Positions 54,533 to 63,328 are shown, numbered from the stretch's first letter. The stretch is 64,000 nucleotides of DNA from Pseudomonas cavernicola (GCF_003596405.1 NZ_QYUR01000006.1:620001-684000); one strand, 5' to 3'. The notes: generated by a model not told the origin, from the sequence alone. Numbers and translations are program-made.

Positions 54533-54634
54533 CGTAGGGTGGGTTAGCCAGAGGTGTAACCCACCATGGCTCGACAAGCGGCACGGCCTTGGAAAATGGT
54601 GGGTTACGCCGCTGCGCGGCTAACCCACCCTACG
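54533..54634. repeat. Intergenic inverted-repeat element, GTAGGGTGGGTTA family
   Basis: Terminal arms CGTAGGGTGGGTTA and TAACCCACCCTACG are perfect 14-base complements, 102 bases overall. An inner pair, GTAACCCACCAT and ATGGTGGGTTAC, forms a second nested hairpin. It begins 4 bases after the ndvB stop. Confidence 0.88.
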
Positions 54635-54663
54635 AAGCTGGAGCCCACCGCGCAGCAGCTTCA

Positions 54664-54686
54664 CGGCGGCCATTGGCCGCCGTTTT
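54664..54686 (+). terminator. Terminator between ndvB and dapE
   Basis: CGGCGGCC and GGCCGCCG pair around a 3-base loop and are followed by TTTT. Confidence 0.75.
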
Positions 54687-54732
54687 GCTTTAAGATGGCG
54701 GCCTTTCCTCTTGATGCCGCCCTGGAACCGCA

Positions 54733-55884
54733 ATGACTGCCCTCTCCCCGACCCTCACTCCCACCCTAGAGCTGGCCTGCGCCCTGATCCGGCGCCCCTC
54801 TGTAACCCCAGAGGACGCCGACTGCCAGACGCTGATGATCAAGCGTCTGAGCGCTCTGGGTTTTACGGTGGAGCCGATGCGCATCGAGAACGTCGACAAT
54901 TTCTGGGCCACCCACGGCGGTGAAGGCCCTGTGCTGTGCTTCGCCGGGCATACCGATGTGGTGCCGACCGGCCCGCTGCAGGCCTGGCAGCATGCGCCAT
55001 TCGATGCGTTGATCGACGAACAGGGCATGCTCTGCGGGCGCGGCGCGGCGGACATGAAAGGCAGCCTGGCGTCGATGGTTATCGCGGTGGAGCGCTTCGT
55101 GGTTGAACACCCACGACACAAAGGCGCCATTGCCTTTCTGATCACCAGTGACGAGGAAGGCCCGGCCCATCACGGCACCAAAGCCGTGGTCGAGCGCCTG
55201 GCGGCCCGTGGCGAACGCCTGGATTGGTGCATCGTCGGTGAGCCGTCGAGCACCTCCCTGGTCGGTGACGTGGTCAAGAATGGCCGTCGCGGCTCCCTCG
55301 GCGCCAAGCTGACGGTGCGCGGCGTGCAGGGCCATGTGGCCTATCCGCACCTGGCGAAGAACCCAATTCACCTGGCCGCCCCGGCCCTCAGCGAGCTGGC
55401 GGCCGAACATTGGGATGACGGCAACGCCTTCTTCCCGCCGACCAGTTTCCAGATCTCCAACCTCAACTCCGGTACCGGTGCGACCAACGTCATCCCGGGT
55501 GAGCTGGAGGCGGTGTTCAACTTCCGCTTCTCCACCGAATCTACTGTGGAAGGCTTGCAACAGCGGGTCGCCAGCATCCTCGACAAACACGGCCTGGACT
55601 GGCATGTGGAGTGGGCGCTGTCTGGCCTGCCGTTCCTCACAGAACCGGGCGAGCTGCTCGACGCGGTGTCCGCCAGCATCAAGGCCGTCACCGGTCGCGA
55701 GACCACGCCGTCCACTAGCGGCGGCACTTCGGACGGGCGTTTTATCGCCACCCTGGGCACCCAGGTGGTCGAACTGGGGCCGGTCAACGCGACCATCCAC
55801 CAGATCAACGAACGTGTGTTGGCCAGCGACCTCGACGTGCTGACCGAGATTTACTACCAGACCCTGGTGAAGTTGCTCGCCTGA
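54733..55884 (+). CDS. dapE: Succinyl-diaminopimelate desuccinylase
   Basis: 383 residues, M20 metallopeptidase family. Metal ligands His73 and Asp75 in GHTDVVPTG, the bridging aspartate in [10 protein letters not shown] (about 106), and the EE pair in TSDEEGPA. It releases succinate to give LL-diaminopimelate, completing the branch begun by DapD and DapC. The stop overlaps the rlmA start as TGATG. Confidence 0.97.
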   Translation: MTALSPTLTPTLELACALIRRPSVTPEDADCQTLMIKRLSALGFTVEPMRIENVDNFWATHGGEGPVLCFAGHTDVVPTGPLQAWQHAPFDALIDEQGMLCGRGAADMKGSLASMVIAVERFVVEHPRHKGAIAFLITSDEEGPAHHGTKAVVERLAARGERLDWCIVGEPSSTSLVGDVVKNGRRGSLGAKLTVRGVQGHVAYPHLAKNPIHLAAPALSELAAEHWDDGNAFFPPTSFQISNLNSGTGATNVIPGELEAVFNFRFSTESTVEGLQQRVASILDKHGLDWHVEWALSGLPFLTEPGELLDAVSASIKAVTGRETTPSTSGGTSDGRFIATLGTQVVELGPVNATIHQINERVLASDLDVLTEIYYQTLVKLLA

Positions 55885-56690
55885 TGCTGACCTGTCCGAT
55901 CTGCGCAGCGCCCTTGAGCGCGGTTGATAACGGCGTGGCCTGCCCGGCCAATCACCGTTTCGACCGTGCTCGCCAGGGCTACCTGAACCTGTTGCCGGTG
56001 CAGCACAAGAACAGCCGCGACCCCGGCGACAACCTGGCGATGGTCGAGGCCCGGCGGCGCTTCCTCGATGGCGGCCACTACGCGCCGCTGGCCAAACGCC
56101 TGGCCGAACTGGCCGCCGAACGCGCGCCGGCGCGCTGGCTGGATATCGGTTGTGGCGAGGGTTATTACACCGCGCAATTGGCCGCGGCCCTGCCGGATGC
56201 CGACGGCTACGCCTTGGATATCTCGCGAGAGGCGGTCAAACGTGCCTGCCGGCGTAACCCGCAATTGACCTGGCTGGTCGCGAGCATGGCACGCATCCCG
56301 TTGGCGGATGCCAGCTGCCAGTTTCTCGCCAGCGTATTCAGCCCGCTCGACTGGCAAGAAGCCAAACGCCTGCTCACCCCCGGTGGCGGCTTGATGCGCA
56401 TCGGCCCGACCAGCGAGCATCTACTCGAGCTGCGCGAAAAACTCTACGACGAAGTCCGCGACTACAGCGATGACAAACACCTGGCCTTGGTGCCCGAAGG
56501 CATGCAACAGGCGCACAGCGAAGTGCTGCGCTTCAAACTGAGCCTGAACACAGCCCAAGCCCGCGCCGACTTGCTGGCCATGACTCCGCACGGTTGGCGC
56601 GCCAGTGCCGAACGCCGCGCTGCGGTAATCGAACAGCCATTAGAGGTCACTGTGGCAGTGCGCTACGATTGGTTTCAACTCGATCGGTAA
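55884..56690 (+). CDS. rlmA: 23S rRNA (guanine(745)-N(1))-methyltransferase
   Basis: 268 residues. N-terminal zinc site Cys4, Cys7, Cys20, His24; RARQGYLNLLPVQHKNSRDPGDN is the RlmA-specific linker; SAM motif ARWLDIGCGEGYYTAQLA near 84-101. It methylates G745 of 23S rRNA (E. coli numbering). Its start overlaps dapE by one base, so the two are coupled. Confidence 0.93.
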   Translation: MLTCPICAAPLSAVDNGVACPANHRFDRARQGYLNLLPVQHKNSRDPGDNLAMVEARRRFLDGGHYAPLAKRLAELAAERAPARWLDIGCGEGYYTAQLAAALPDADGYALDISREAVKRACRRNPQLTWLVASMARIPLADASCQFLASVFSPLDWQEAKRLLTPGGGLMRIGPTSEHLLELREKLYDEVRDYSDDKHLALVPEGMQQAHSEVLRFKLSLNTAQARADLLAMTPHGWRASAERRAAVIEQPLEVTVAVRYDWFQLDR

Positions 56691-56769
56691 GGTGTAACTC
56701 ACCATGGATGCCAGCAGGCAATACCGAGCAACGGGACATCCACGACTGGATTTTTAAAAGAGAATTGCC

Positions 56770-57153
56770 ATGCGCCAACCCGATATCGAGATCTACCTGA
56801 AGGACGCCGACCACAACGCCATCGCCAGTTGGTTGAGTGCCGTGCTCGGTCCCTGCTCGGAATGGCGGCAACAGGGCCAGACCTATAAGTGCGACATCGA
56901 CAGCGCGGCCGGGGTGATCCCGCTGACCTGGCTGCCCAAAGCCGTGGGCAAGTGGAGCAGCCTGTATCTGGAAAGCGACTCGACGCCCTGGGCCGATGAC
57001 CTGGCTTGCGCCCGTGCGGCTTTTGCAGCCTTAGGCGTAGAGATCCGCTGCGCACCGGGCGGTTGGAGTGAAGAGGAAAGCGAGGAAACCGCCGACCGCT
57101 GGATCAGGGTCAGTGCCGACGGTGAAGAAGAAATCACCTGGCATACGTCCTAG
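56770..57153 (+). CDS. Small conserved-looking protein of unknown function
   Basis: 127 residues, acidic, soluble, no signal peptide. It starts 79 bases after rlmA with an AGAGAATT ribosome site. Codon use resembles the neighbours and I recall a similar-sized gene next to rlmA in other Pseudomonas, but I recognise no domain. Trp residues are frequent (SWLSAVLG, EWRQQG, LTWLPKAVGKWSSLYL, PGGW, DRWIRV, ITWHTS) and two cysteines are at 29 and 41. The stop codon is the first base triplet of the repeat element that follows. Confidence 0.8.
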   Translation: MRQPDIEIYLKDADHNAIASWLSAVLGPCSEWRQQGQTYKCDIDSAAGVIPLTWLPKAVGKWSSLYLESDSTPWADDLACARAAFAALGVEIRCAPGGWSEEESEETADRWIRVSADGEEEITWHTS

Positions 57154-57313
57154 TGTGCTGTTTCAAAAATAACTGTTCAATTTTGGCGGCGTCTTTTGCC
57201 GCCATACCGCGCTGCCGCTCCTCGCCATAGCTGGGCTATGACTCGTCGCGGCGCCTTGTCTGGCAGCAACATCCACTCGCCAATTCTTGAACGTATTTCC
57301 GAGACAGCACACC
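57151..57313. repeat. Inverted-repeat element with TGTGCTGT ends (MITE-like)
   Basis: The left end TAGTGTGCTGTTTCAAAAAT and the complement of the right end TGGTGTGCTGTCTCGGAAAT match over about 35 bases with small gaps, continuing into a shared GTTCAA-TTGGCG segment. The interior has further palindromes (GGCGGCGTC-TTTTGCCGCC, CATAGCTGGGCTATG). About 163 bases, no open frame. The left TAG is the stop codon of the preceding gene. Confidence 0.75.
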
Positions 57314-57335
57314 AGTGGCTTGAACCGCGGTATCT

Positions 57336-57376
57336 GTAGGCTGGGTTTCGCCAAAAAACGGCGCTACCCAGCCTAC
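57336..57376. repeat. Intergenic palindrome, GTAGGCTGGGT family (short form)
   Basis: GTAGGCTGGGT and ACCCAGCCTAC are perfect 11-base arms with an inner CGCC/GGCG stem. It shares its core with the 152-base copy at 49395. Confidence 0.8.
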
Positions 57377-57386
57377 GTGCTGCGCT

Positions 57387-57424
57387 AAAAACCAAAGGCC
57401 CGTCACTGACGGGCCTTTGGTTTT
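57387..57424. terminator. Cold-shock gene terminator
   Basis: Two 18-base perfect arms starting AAAACCAAAGGCCCG form a long stem that ends in TTTT on both strands. It lies 28 bases after the csp stop and would also stop plus-strand transcripts from rlmA and the unknown gene. Confidence 0.92.
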
Positions 57425-57452
57425 CAAGAGCTCTTAAGCCTGGGCGAGGTCT

Positions 57453-57662
57453 TTAGGCTTTAGTCACATCTTCGGCCTGAGGGCCTTTCTGACCATCGAT
57501 AACGGCGAACTCAACACGCTCACCTTCATTTAGGGAGCGGTGACCTTCGCCGCGAATGGCACGGTAGTGAACGAACACATCGGCGCCACTTTCGCGCTGA
57601 ATGAAGCCATAGCCTTTGGAATCATTGAACCATTTGACGGTTCCAGTCTCACGATCAGCCAT
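57453..57662 (-). CDS. Cold-shock domain protein
   Basis: 69 residues from [13 protein letters not shown], with GGAGA upstream. RNP1 KGYGFI at 16-21 and RNP2 DVFVHY at 28-33 form the nucleic-acid surface of the OB fold. It is a CspA/CapB-type single-stranded nucleic acid chaperone. Cold inducibility cannot be read from the protein, but the predicted 5' leader is long, as in cold-regulated csp genes. Confidence 0.97.
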   Translation of the reverse strand: MADRETGTVKWFNDSKGYGFIQRESGADVFVHYRAIRGEGHRSLNEGERVEFAVIDGQKGPQAEDVTKA

Positions 57663-57810
57663 TACAACTTTCTCCAACTCGCATTTTATTATTGCCTCTT
57701 AACGAGGTATCGACGGATCAGTAAGAGCGCACTTCTTTAACCGCCTGCTCAAGCCAAAATCAGCCTGAAACGGCTATTGCGAAGAGCATTCTTAACGCGA
57801 CCGCTGCCGG

Positions 57811-57838
57811 AGTATAAATCAAGCACAAGCACTGCAAA
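57811..57838 (-). promoter_or_regulatory. Candidate csp promoter with long leader
   Basis: Minus strand TTTGCA and TATACT are 16 bases apart. The predicted start near 57804 leaves a 5' leader of about 142 bases before the csp ATG, similar to cspA-type leaders. The leader is the only content of the 234-base gap. Confidence 0.5.
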
Positions 57839-57896
57839 GGACTTTTTAGAAATCAGCTGCAAGCCCCAGCGCATAGGTCTTACAGTCTTACTTTGG

Positions 57897-58880
57897 TTAA
57901 TTTTTAACCACCAAATCTTTGAGCTTTTTTGCCAGGGTTTGATACTGATAAGGCTCCAGGCGATAGGCCCAATCAGTTTTACCCGGCAACTGTTCGGTAC
58001 TGAAGTTACGGCTCTGCGGGAGGGTCAGCCAAAGTTGTTCGCCCTGGCTGTAAACCGCACCGTTAAGCTGCCCGCCAGTGAAGTTTGTCAGGCTGAACTG
58101 CAACAATGGCCGGCTCTTGAACTGCACCTGCGCCAGCGGCGCGGCATCGGCAAAGTCCAACTCGGCAAATAGCATGACCATGCCGTTTGCTGCCGCCTCA
58201 TAGGCCAAGCGCTTGCCTGAGGGCAGTTGTTTAACCTTGAGATTCAGTTCGTTCTGGTTATCGCGCAAGACCGTCAGGCGCTCGCCATTGGCATAACGCA
58301 GGTCGAGTTCCTTAACGCTGGCGAAGGGAATCGCAGTGATACGCCGGTCCAGCCACTCCAACTCGGTGGCCGGTAGCTCAAGCGCCTGGTCGATCAACCA
58401 GACCTGATCCTCGCCGGCCATCCGCAGCAACTGCCCCTCCCCCTGCTGTGCACGCTTGCCGACCCACAGCCCGAGCGACCGACCGCCGGACAGCTCAAGG
58501 CTAATACGCGTCGCCTGCTGCTCCGCCTCGCCCTGTTCGGCGAGCCCCAATTGCCCGTGTAGTTGAGCATTGGCGGTTTTCGCCTCGAGCTTGTGCGCCT
58601 CCGCCAGGGCTCGTAGCAGAGTTGCGATGGGTGTCAGCGCTGCCGGATAAGCCGCTTTTGCCGGCACGACCCAAGCTTCACCTTGGCGCTCCAATCGCAC
58701 CAACGGCTGACCGGGACGCCGTACCTCAATCGCACTGACACTCGTGACCTGCTCCTGCAGCGTCGGCAATAGCGCGACGCGGCTGGGCACGACTGGCGGC
58801 AACGGGCGCTGCAACCAGAAGTACGCCAGCACCAGTCCTGCGGCGACTAGCGCCAGCAGCCACAGGCTCTTACGCCCCAT
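57897..58880 (-). CDS. DUF4340 domain membrane-anchored protein
   Basis: 327 residues. One N-terminal membrane helix (about 5-21), then a soluble region resembling DUF4340 (LPTLQEQVTSVSAIEVRRPG, WVVPAKAAYPA, ELEWLDRRITAIP). The C-terminus is beta-rich, with no catalytic motif visible. It is the last gene of the ABC/GldG operon, 15 bases after the GldG-like gene, and probably sits in the periplasm anchored to the inner membrane. Function unknown. Confidence 0.85.
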   Translation of the reverse strand: MGRKSLWLLALVAAGLVLAYFWLQRPLPPVVPSRVALLPTLQEQVTSVSAIEVRRPGQPLVRLERQGEAWVVPAKAAYPAALTPIATLLRALAEAHKLEAKTANAQLHGQLGLAEQGEAEQQATRISLELSGGRSLGLWVGKRAQQGEGQLLRMAGEDQVWLIDQALELPATELEWLDRRITAIPFASVKELDLRYANGERLTVLRDNQNELNLKVKQLPSGKRLAYEAAANGMVMLFAELDFADAAPLAQVQFKSRPLLQFSLTNFTGGQLNGAVYSQGEQLWLTLPQSRNFSTEQLPGKTDWAYRLEPYQYQTLAKKLKDLVVKN

Positions 58881-58895
58881 GCCCGCGCCGCCCTA

Positions 58896-60734
58896 TCAAG
58901 CCTGGCGGCGCCGACGCCACAGCCACAGGGCCAACACGGCCAAGGTCAATAGCAGCGGCACCAGGGCGATATTGATGAACTTCAGCGTTCGGCCCAGCGC
59001 CTCGATATCGGCATTCAGTTGGTAGCGCACTTCACGCAGCTCTTTGCGCAGCTTCACCCGCTCCTGCAGGAACTGCTGCACCGTGGCTTGCTGTTCCGGT
59101 GTCAGCTCCTGGGTCTTGCTCGGATCCTGCTTCTGCTGCAGGACGGCGAGTTTCTGCTCGGTATCGGCCAAACGCGTCTGCAGGGCCTCTTCCTTCTCGC
59201 GGAACTGCACTTCGGCGTCCCGCTGTAGCGCTTCCACTACCGTGAACGGGCGGCTGAAGCGCCCCCGCGAACGCACGCTGATCAGCGCATCGGAGCCGGC
59301 CAGGTTATCCAGCGCATTGATCGCGAAGGTGGCGTTATCCGCCCAAGGCTGCGGTACGCGCTGACCGAACATTTCCTGCACCTGCACCCACATGCGATCG
59401 GTCAGCAGGTCGGTGTCGGCGACGGCGATCACGTTGATGCTCGCCGCCTCCTTCAGGCCATCCTTGCGGCCCTCGATGCCATTCGGAAATGCGCTCTGCG
59501 CCGGGCCGCTGATACGCCCGGCGATGGCATAACGCTCACCGGTCGGCTGCAGTTCACGGATCAGTTCTTCGGGGTTGCGCAGCATGTCGAAACGCTGGGC
59601 ATCGAATGGCATCGCATATTGGGAACTCTGGATCAGCGGCATGAAGCGGCTCTTCGCTCCTTCCACCGGCTCAAGAATACCGGCGGTGGCCACCGTGATG
59701 GTTTCCAGCCCGGCAGTGCTCACGTCGGCTTGATCCAGCGCCGTTTGTGGCAGGCTCAGCCAACCGGCATGGCGTACCGCCCGCTGCCCCTGGCCCATGC
59801 TTACCGACATGGCGTAGGAACCATCGCCAAGCACCTTACCCGGCACCAACCGCACGCCCCAGGCCTTGAACAGCGGTTCAAGGTCGGACGCCTTGTCGCT
59901 GCCCGGCATGTCTCCCGGCAACTGCATGCCGGTGTCGGCCTCGCTGTAGGGGTCGACGAACACCAGCAACTTACCGCCGCGCAGCACAAATTGGTCGATG
60001 GCGTAGAGGGTCGGTTGCGGCAGTTGCTTGGGATGGACCAGCAGCAACACCGATACCGTCTCCGGGATCTGGTCGATGCCCGGCTTGAGGCTTTCGACCT
60101 TGAACTGCTGACGGATCTCCTCCATCACCAGCCACGGCGGGGTCGGCTGGCGCGCCTCCATATCGAAGCCGCCGCTGAGCTGCAGGGTGGAAAGCACGCC
60201 GACTACCGGCAGCTCAGGTTTGGCCAGACCCTGTACCAGGCGGCTGATGTCGTACTCGAGGAACTCTTCATGGTCGAGCTGGAAGAACGGGATGACTTGC
60301 CTCCCCTCCGCGCCGCTGGTGCCGGCCAAGCCGAAGTACGCCTGCTCACCCGCCTGATTAAGCGGCACGGCCTGCAAGCCATACTGCGCCGCCTGGTCTT
60401 CCTCTTCCGAGAACGGCTGCGGATCGATGATATGCAGCTTGATCTTGCCAGCCGCCCCCCGCTCATAGGCCTTCAGCATCTCCTCGACGCGTTTGGCGTA
60501 GTTGCGCAGCGCCACCAGATCCTTGGTGCTTTTGTCCGAGTAGAAGAAGTACAGATTGATCGGCTGATCGATCTCGGTAAGGATTTTCTTGGTGCCAGCC
60601 GAGATGGTGTAGAGCTTCTGCTCAGTCAGATCCAGACGGCTATCGGTCAGGGTCAGGCTGGAGAACATGTTGAACGCTAAAAACGCCAGGGCGATCACTA
60701 AAAGCCCGGCGCCGGAATACATCAACTTTTTCAT
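58896..60734 (-). CDS. GldG-like ABC transporter auxiliary protein
   Basis: 612 residues. An N-terminal membrane helix, a large exported region with the GldG-type DUF4350-like fold (LTEIDQPINLYFFYSDK, LPQPTLYAIDQFVLRGGKLLVFVDPYSE), a charged coiled coil near 500-570 and a C-terminal membrane helix ending in LWLWRRRRQA. In Bacteroidetes GldG works with GldA and GldF in gliding; in proteobacteria the role is not settled. It follows the permease by 10 bases. Confidence 0.88.
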   Translation of the reverse strand: MKKLMYSGAGLLVIALAFLAFNMFSSLTLTDSRLDLTEQKLYTISAGTKKILTEIDQPINLYFFYSDKSTKDLVALRNYAKRVEEMLKAYERGAAGKIKLHIIDPQPFSEEEDQAAQYGLQAVPLNQAGEQAYFGLAGTSGAEGRQVIPFFQLDHEEFLEYDISRLVQGLAKPELPVVGVLSTLQLSGGFDMEARQPTPPWLVMEEIRQQFKVESLKPGIDQIPETVSVLLLVHPKQLPQPTLYAIDQFVLRGGKLLVFVDPYSEADTGMQLPGDMPGSDKASDLEPLFKAWGVRLVPGKVLGDGSYAMSVSMGQGQRAVRHAGWLSLPQTALDQADVSTAGLETITVATAGILEPVEGAKSRFMPLIQSSQYAMPFDAQRFDMLRNPEELIRELQPTGERYAIAGRISGPAQSAFPNGIEGRKDGLKEAASINVIAVADTDLLTDRMWVQVQEMFGQRVPQPWADNATFAINALDNLAGSDALISVRSRGRFSRPFTVVEALQRDAEVQFREKEEALQTRLADTEQKLAVLQQKQDPSKTQELTPEQQATVQQFLQERVKLRKELREVRYQLNADIEALGRTLKFINIALVPLLLTLAVLALWLWRRRRQA

Positions 60735-60744
60735 GCGGGCGTCC

Positions 60745-61479
60745 TCAGTCGGCTTTCTTCAGATCGACAACCACGGCGGTGGCGGCCAGCCAGGCGGCGA
60801 TCAGGGTGACGAAATACAGCAGATCGCGCAGATCGATCACGCCTTTGCTGATGGCATCGAAGCGAGTCAGGAAGCTCAACGATGCCACCGCATCCAGCAA
60901 CCATTGCGGTGCCCAGCCACTGAACGCATCCAGCACCAGCGGTAGACCGCTGACGATAAACAGGAAGCAGGCACTGACCGTGAGGATGAAGGCAATCACC
61001 TGGTTCTTCGCCAGCGCCGACATGCACGAACCGATCGCCAGGTAGGCGCCGGCCAATAGCCAGCTGCCGATATAGCCAGTGAGAATGGCGCCGTTATCCG
61101 GCTCGCCCAGGTAGTTGACGGTGAGCACCATCGGGAAGGTCAGCAACAGCGCCAGACCGGCAAAGGCCCAGGCGGCTAGGAACTTGCCAAGTACCGCTTC
61201 GGCGCGGGTGATCGGTAGGGTCATCAGCAGCTCGATCGAGCCGGATTTGCGCTCCTCCGCCCACAGCCGCATGGCAATCGCCGGCACCAGGAACAGATAG
61301 AGCCACGGATGGAAATTGAAGAAGGGCGAGAGACTGGCCTGGCCGCTCTCGTAGAAGCCGCCCAGGTATAAGGTAAACACCCCGGATAGCACCAGGAAAA
61401 TCAGAATAAATACGTAAGCCAGCGGCGTGGCGAAATAGCTCGCCAGCTCGCGCTTGAACAGTACGGGTAACTGCTTCAT
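60745..61479 (-). CDS. ABC-2 type transporter permease
   Basis: 244 residues with about six membrane helices. WAEERKSGSIELLMTLPITRAEAVLGKFLAAW is the ABC-2 (NosY/GldF-like) signature. It is coupled to the ATPase by a 4-base overlap and should form the membrane pore for it. The cargo is unknown. Confidence 0.92.
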   Translation of the reverse strand: MKQLPVLFKRELASYFATPLAYVFILIFLVLSGVFTLYLGGFYESGQASLSPFFNFHPWLYLFLVPAIAMRLWAEERKSGSIELLMTLPITRAEAVLGKFLAAWAFAGLALLLTFPMVLTVNYLGEPDNGAILTGYIGSWLLAGAYLAIGSCMSALAKNQVIAFILTVSACFLFIVSGLPLVLDAFSGWAPQWLLDAVASLSFLTRFDAISKGVIDLRDLLYFVTLIAAWLAATAVVVDLKKAD

Positions 61480-62414
61480 ACCGTCTCCCCGCGCGTCAGT
61501 GTGCGGAACACTTCGTCCAACCGACCACGCTCGACATTAAGCTCCTTGACCGCCCAGCCGCGTTGGCTGAGCAGCGTGTTGACCTGCGGGAAGATCACCT
61601 GCCCCGGCTGCGCCAGCACGGTCAGGCTGTGTTCGAGGTCGTTGACCTCCACCCCCGCCACACCCGGCAGAGCCGCGAAAGCGGCCTGATCCAGCGCCTC
61701 GGCGCCGACCAGCGTGACCGCCTGGTGGTAGCGCGAACGGCTTTCCAGCTCGAACGGCGTGCCATCGGCCAGCAGCTTGCCATGGGCGATCACTACCGCA
61801 CGGGTACAGACCGCCGTCACTTCCTCGAGGATGTGGGTCGAAATGATCACGATCTTGTCTTTCGCCAGGTTCTGAATCAGCCCGCGCACTTGATGCTTCT
61901 GGTTCGGGTCGAGGCCATCGGTGGGCTCGTCGAGAATCAGCACTTTCGGGTCATGCAGAATGGCCTGGGCCAGGCCGACGCGACGCTTGAAGCCCTTGGA
62001 CAGGGTGTCGATGGACTGATTGAGCACCTGCTCCAGCTCGACTTGGGTCACCGCGGTGGCGACTTTCTGCTGCTTCGCCGCGCCCTTGAAGCCGCGCACC
62101 TCGGCGATGAATTCAAGAAAGCCTTTGACCGTCATATCGCCATAGCACGGCGCGCCTTCCGGCAAATAGCCGATCTGCTGCTGGGCCTTGAGCGTCTGCG
62201 TCTGGATATCGAAACCGAGGATGCTCGCCGTGCCGGATGTCGGCGCAAGAAAGCCGGTGAGCATCTTCATGGTGGTGGATTTACCGGCGCCGTTCGGCCC
62301 GAGAAAACCCAACACCTCCCCCTCTTGAACGCGGAAGGACAAGTTGTCCACCGCCAGTTTGCCCACCGCTGAACGCTGGGCGAAACGCTTAGTTAGATTT
62401 TTTATCTCGATCAT
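61476..62414 (-). CDS. ABC transporter ATP-binding protein
   Basis: 312 residues. Walker A LGPNGAGKSTT near 38-48, signature LSKGFKRRVGLAQA near 139, Walker B VLILDEPTDGLDPNQ near 163, H-loop IISTHILEEV; a C-terminal extension of about 80 residues follows, as in GldA/CcmA-type proteins. It energises the permease downstream. First gene of the four-gene operon; the 200 bases upstream of it hold no feature I can identify. Confidence 0.95.
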   Translation of the reverse strand: MIEIKNLTKRFAQRSAVGKLAVDNLSFRVQEGEVLGFLGPNGAGKSTTMKMLTGFLAPTSGTASILGFDIQTQTLKAQQQIGYLPEGAPCYGDMTVKGFLEFIAEVRGFKGAAKQQKVATAVTQVELEQVLNQSIDTLSKGFKRRVGLAQAILHDPKVLILDEPTDGLDPNQKHQVRGLIQNLAKDKIVIISTHILEEVTAVCTRAVVIAHGKLLADGTPFELESRSRYHQAVTLVGAEALDQAAFAALPGVAGVEVNDLEHSLTVLAQPGQVIFPQVNTLLSQRGWAVKELNVERGRLDEVFRTLTRGETV

Positions 62415-62616
62415 GGTCTCTCACCATTTTCGGTAAGGGCCCAACCGTCCTGACCACGGGGCCCATAAGGACCCATCTCGACATCCGGAAAACCCAGCGG
62501 AGACAGGCTGCCAAAATGCCGCCGGACTATATGAAGCCCTCGGCGCTATTGCAAGACAGCCCGCCACCCAGACCGTTACGCAGAGTGTTTCCGCAAATGA
62601 CCGTACGACTCCAAGG

Positions 62617-63075
62617 TCAGGGTGTGACCTGGTAACCGCGCCCCTGCAGGCAACTGGTGTAGGCCGTCGAGTCGACCTCACCGGCATTGGCCGAATCCTG
62701 GCGACGCTCCTGGCGCTGGCGCGAGCCACCGACCACCGCTCCGGCCGCGGCGGTCTCCTTGGCCCGATTCTGCCGGTACTCCTGCTGCACGTCGTCATCG
62801 ACCCGGTCGTACACCTCCTCGTGCTGGTTGCCGCGCACCTGCGCCCCTACCGCCCCGGCGGCGGCACCAGCCGCCGCACCGCGCAGCCGCCCTCCCCCCT
62901 GGGTCGTGCTGCTGGTACTGCCGGTGGAGCCGGCAGCAATATTCTGGCAATCCGCCACATCCTGCTGGATCTGTTGGGAACTCTGGCCTTGCAGGGGCAC
63001 GACCGTCTCGGCCTGGACCTGGACAGAGCCCCCCGACAAGGCAACGCACAGACAGAGCGATGAAAGCCTGTTCAT
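62617..63075 (-). CDS. Exported glycine-zipper protein
   Basis: 152 residues from the ATG after GAGGAGGTT; the longer frame upstream is rejected. Signal peptide to about residue 23 (ending VQAE). A Gly/Ala-rich zipper (RGAAAGAAAGAVGAQVRGN) near 75-93 and a second shorter one (AAAGAVVGGS) suggest a membrane-inserting helical hairpin. Two mature cysteines (in VADCQN and TSCLQG) could form a disulfide in the periplasm. The arrangement resembles small glycine-zipper outer-membrane or envelope proteins; no specific function assigned. Confidence 0.75.
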   Translation of the reverse strand: MNRLSSLCLCVALSGGSVQVQAETVVPLQGQSSQQIQQDVADCQNIAAGSTGSTSSTTQGGGRLRGAAAGAAAGAVGAQVRGNQHEEVYDRVDDDVQQEYRQNRAKETAAAGAVVGGSRQRQERRQDSANAGEVDSTAYTSCLQGRGYQVTP

Positions 63076-63328
63076 AGCAACCTCCTCGAATAGCATTGGG
63101 TATGCAGCGTTCATCCGACCTGCCAGCACAGGCCAATAGCTAGCAAGATAATGGCTCGCGGGGCGCAAACGTCAGGCCTGAAAGAATAGTCCACAACCGG
63201 CCTCCAGGCGTGCCGAATCCAGGCCAATCGACAGCGAACGCCACGACCGGGGCTTTTGCCGCAGCTGAGCGAATCCGGCACACTAGCCGGCCCGAGCGCA
63301 CGCTCGTTCCACAATCAGCAGACGCCGT

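Noticed and set aside
58896..62414. Gliding motility operon
   Set aside because: Only the GldA/F/G-like parts are present; no other gld or spr genes are visible, and Pseudomonas is not known to use this machinery.
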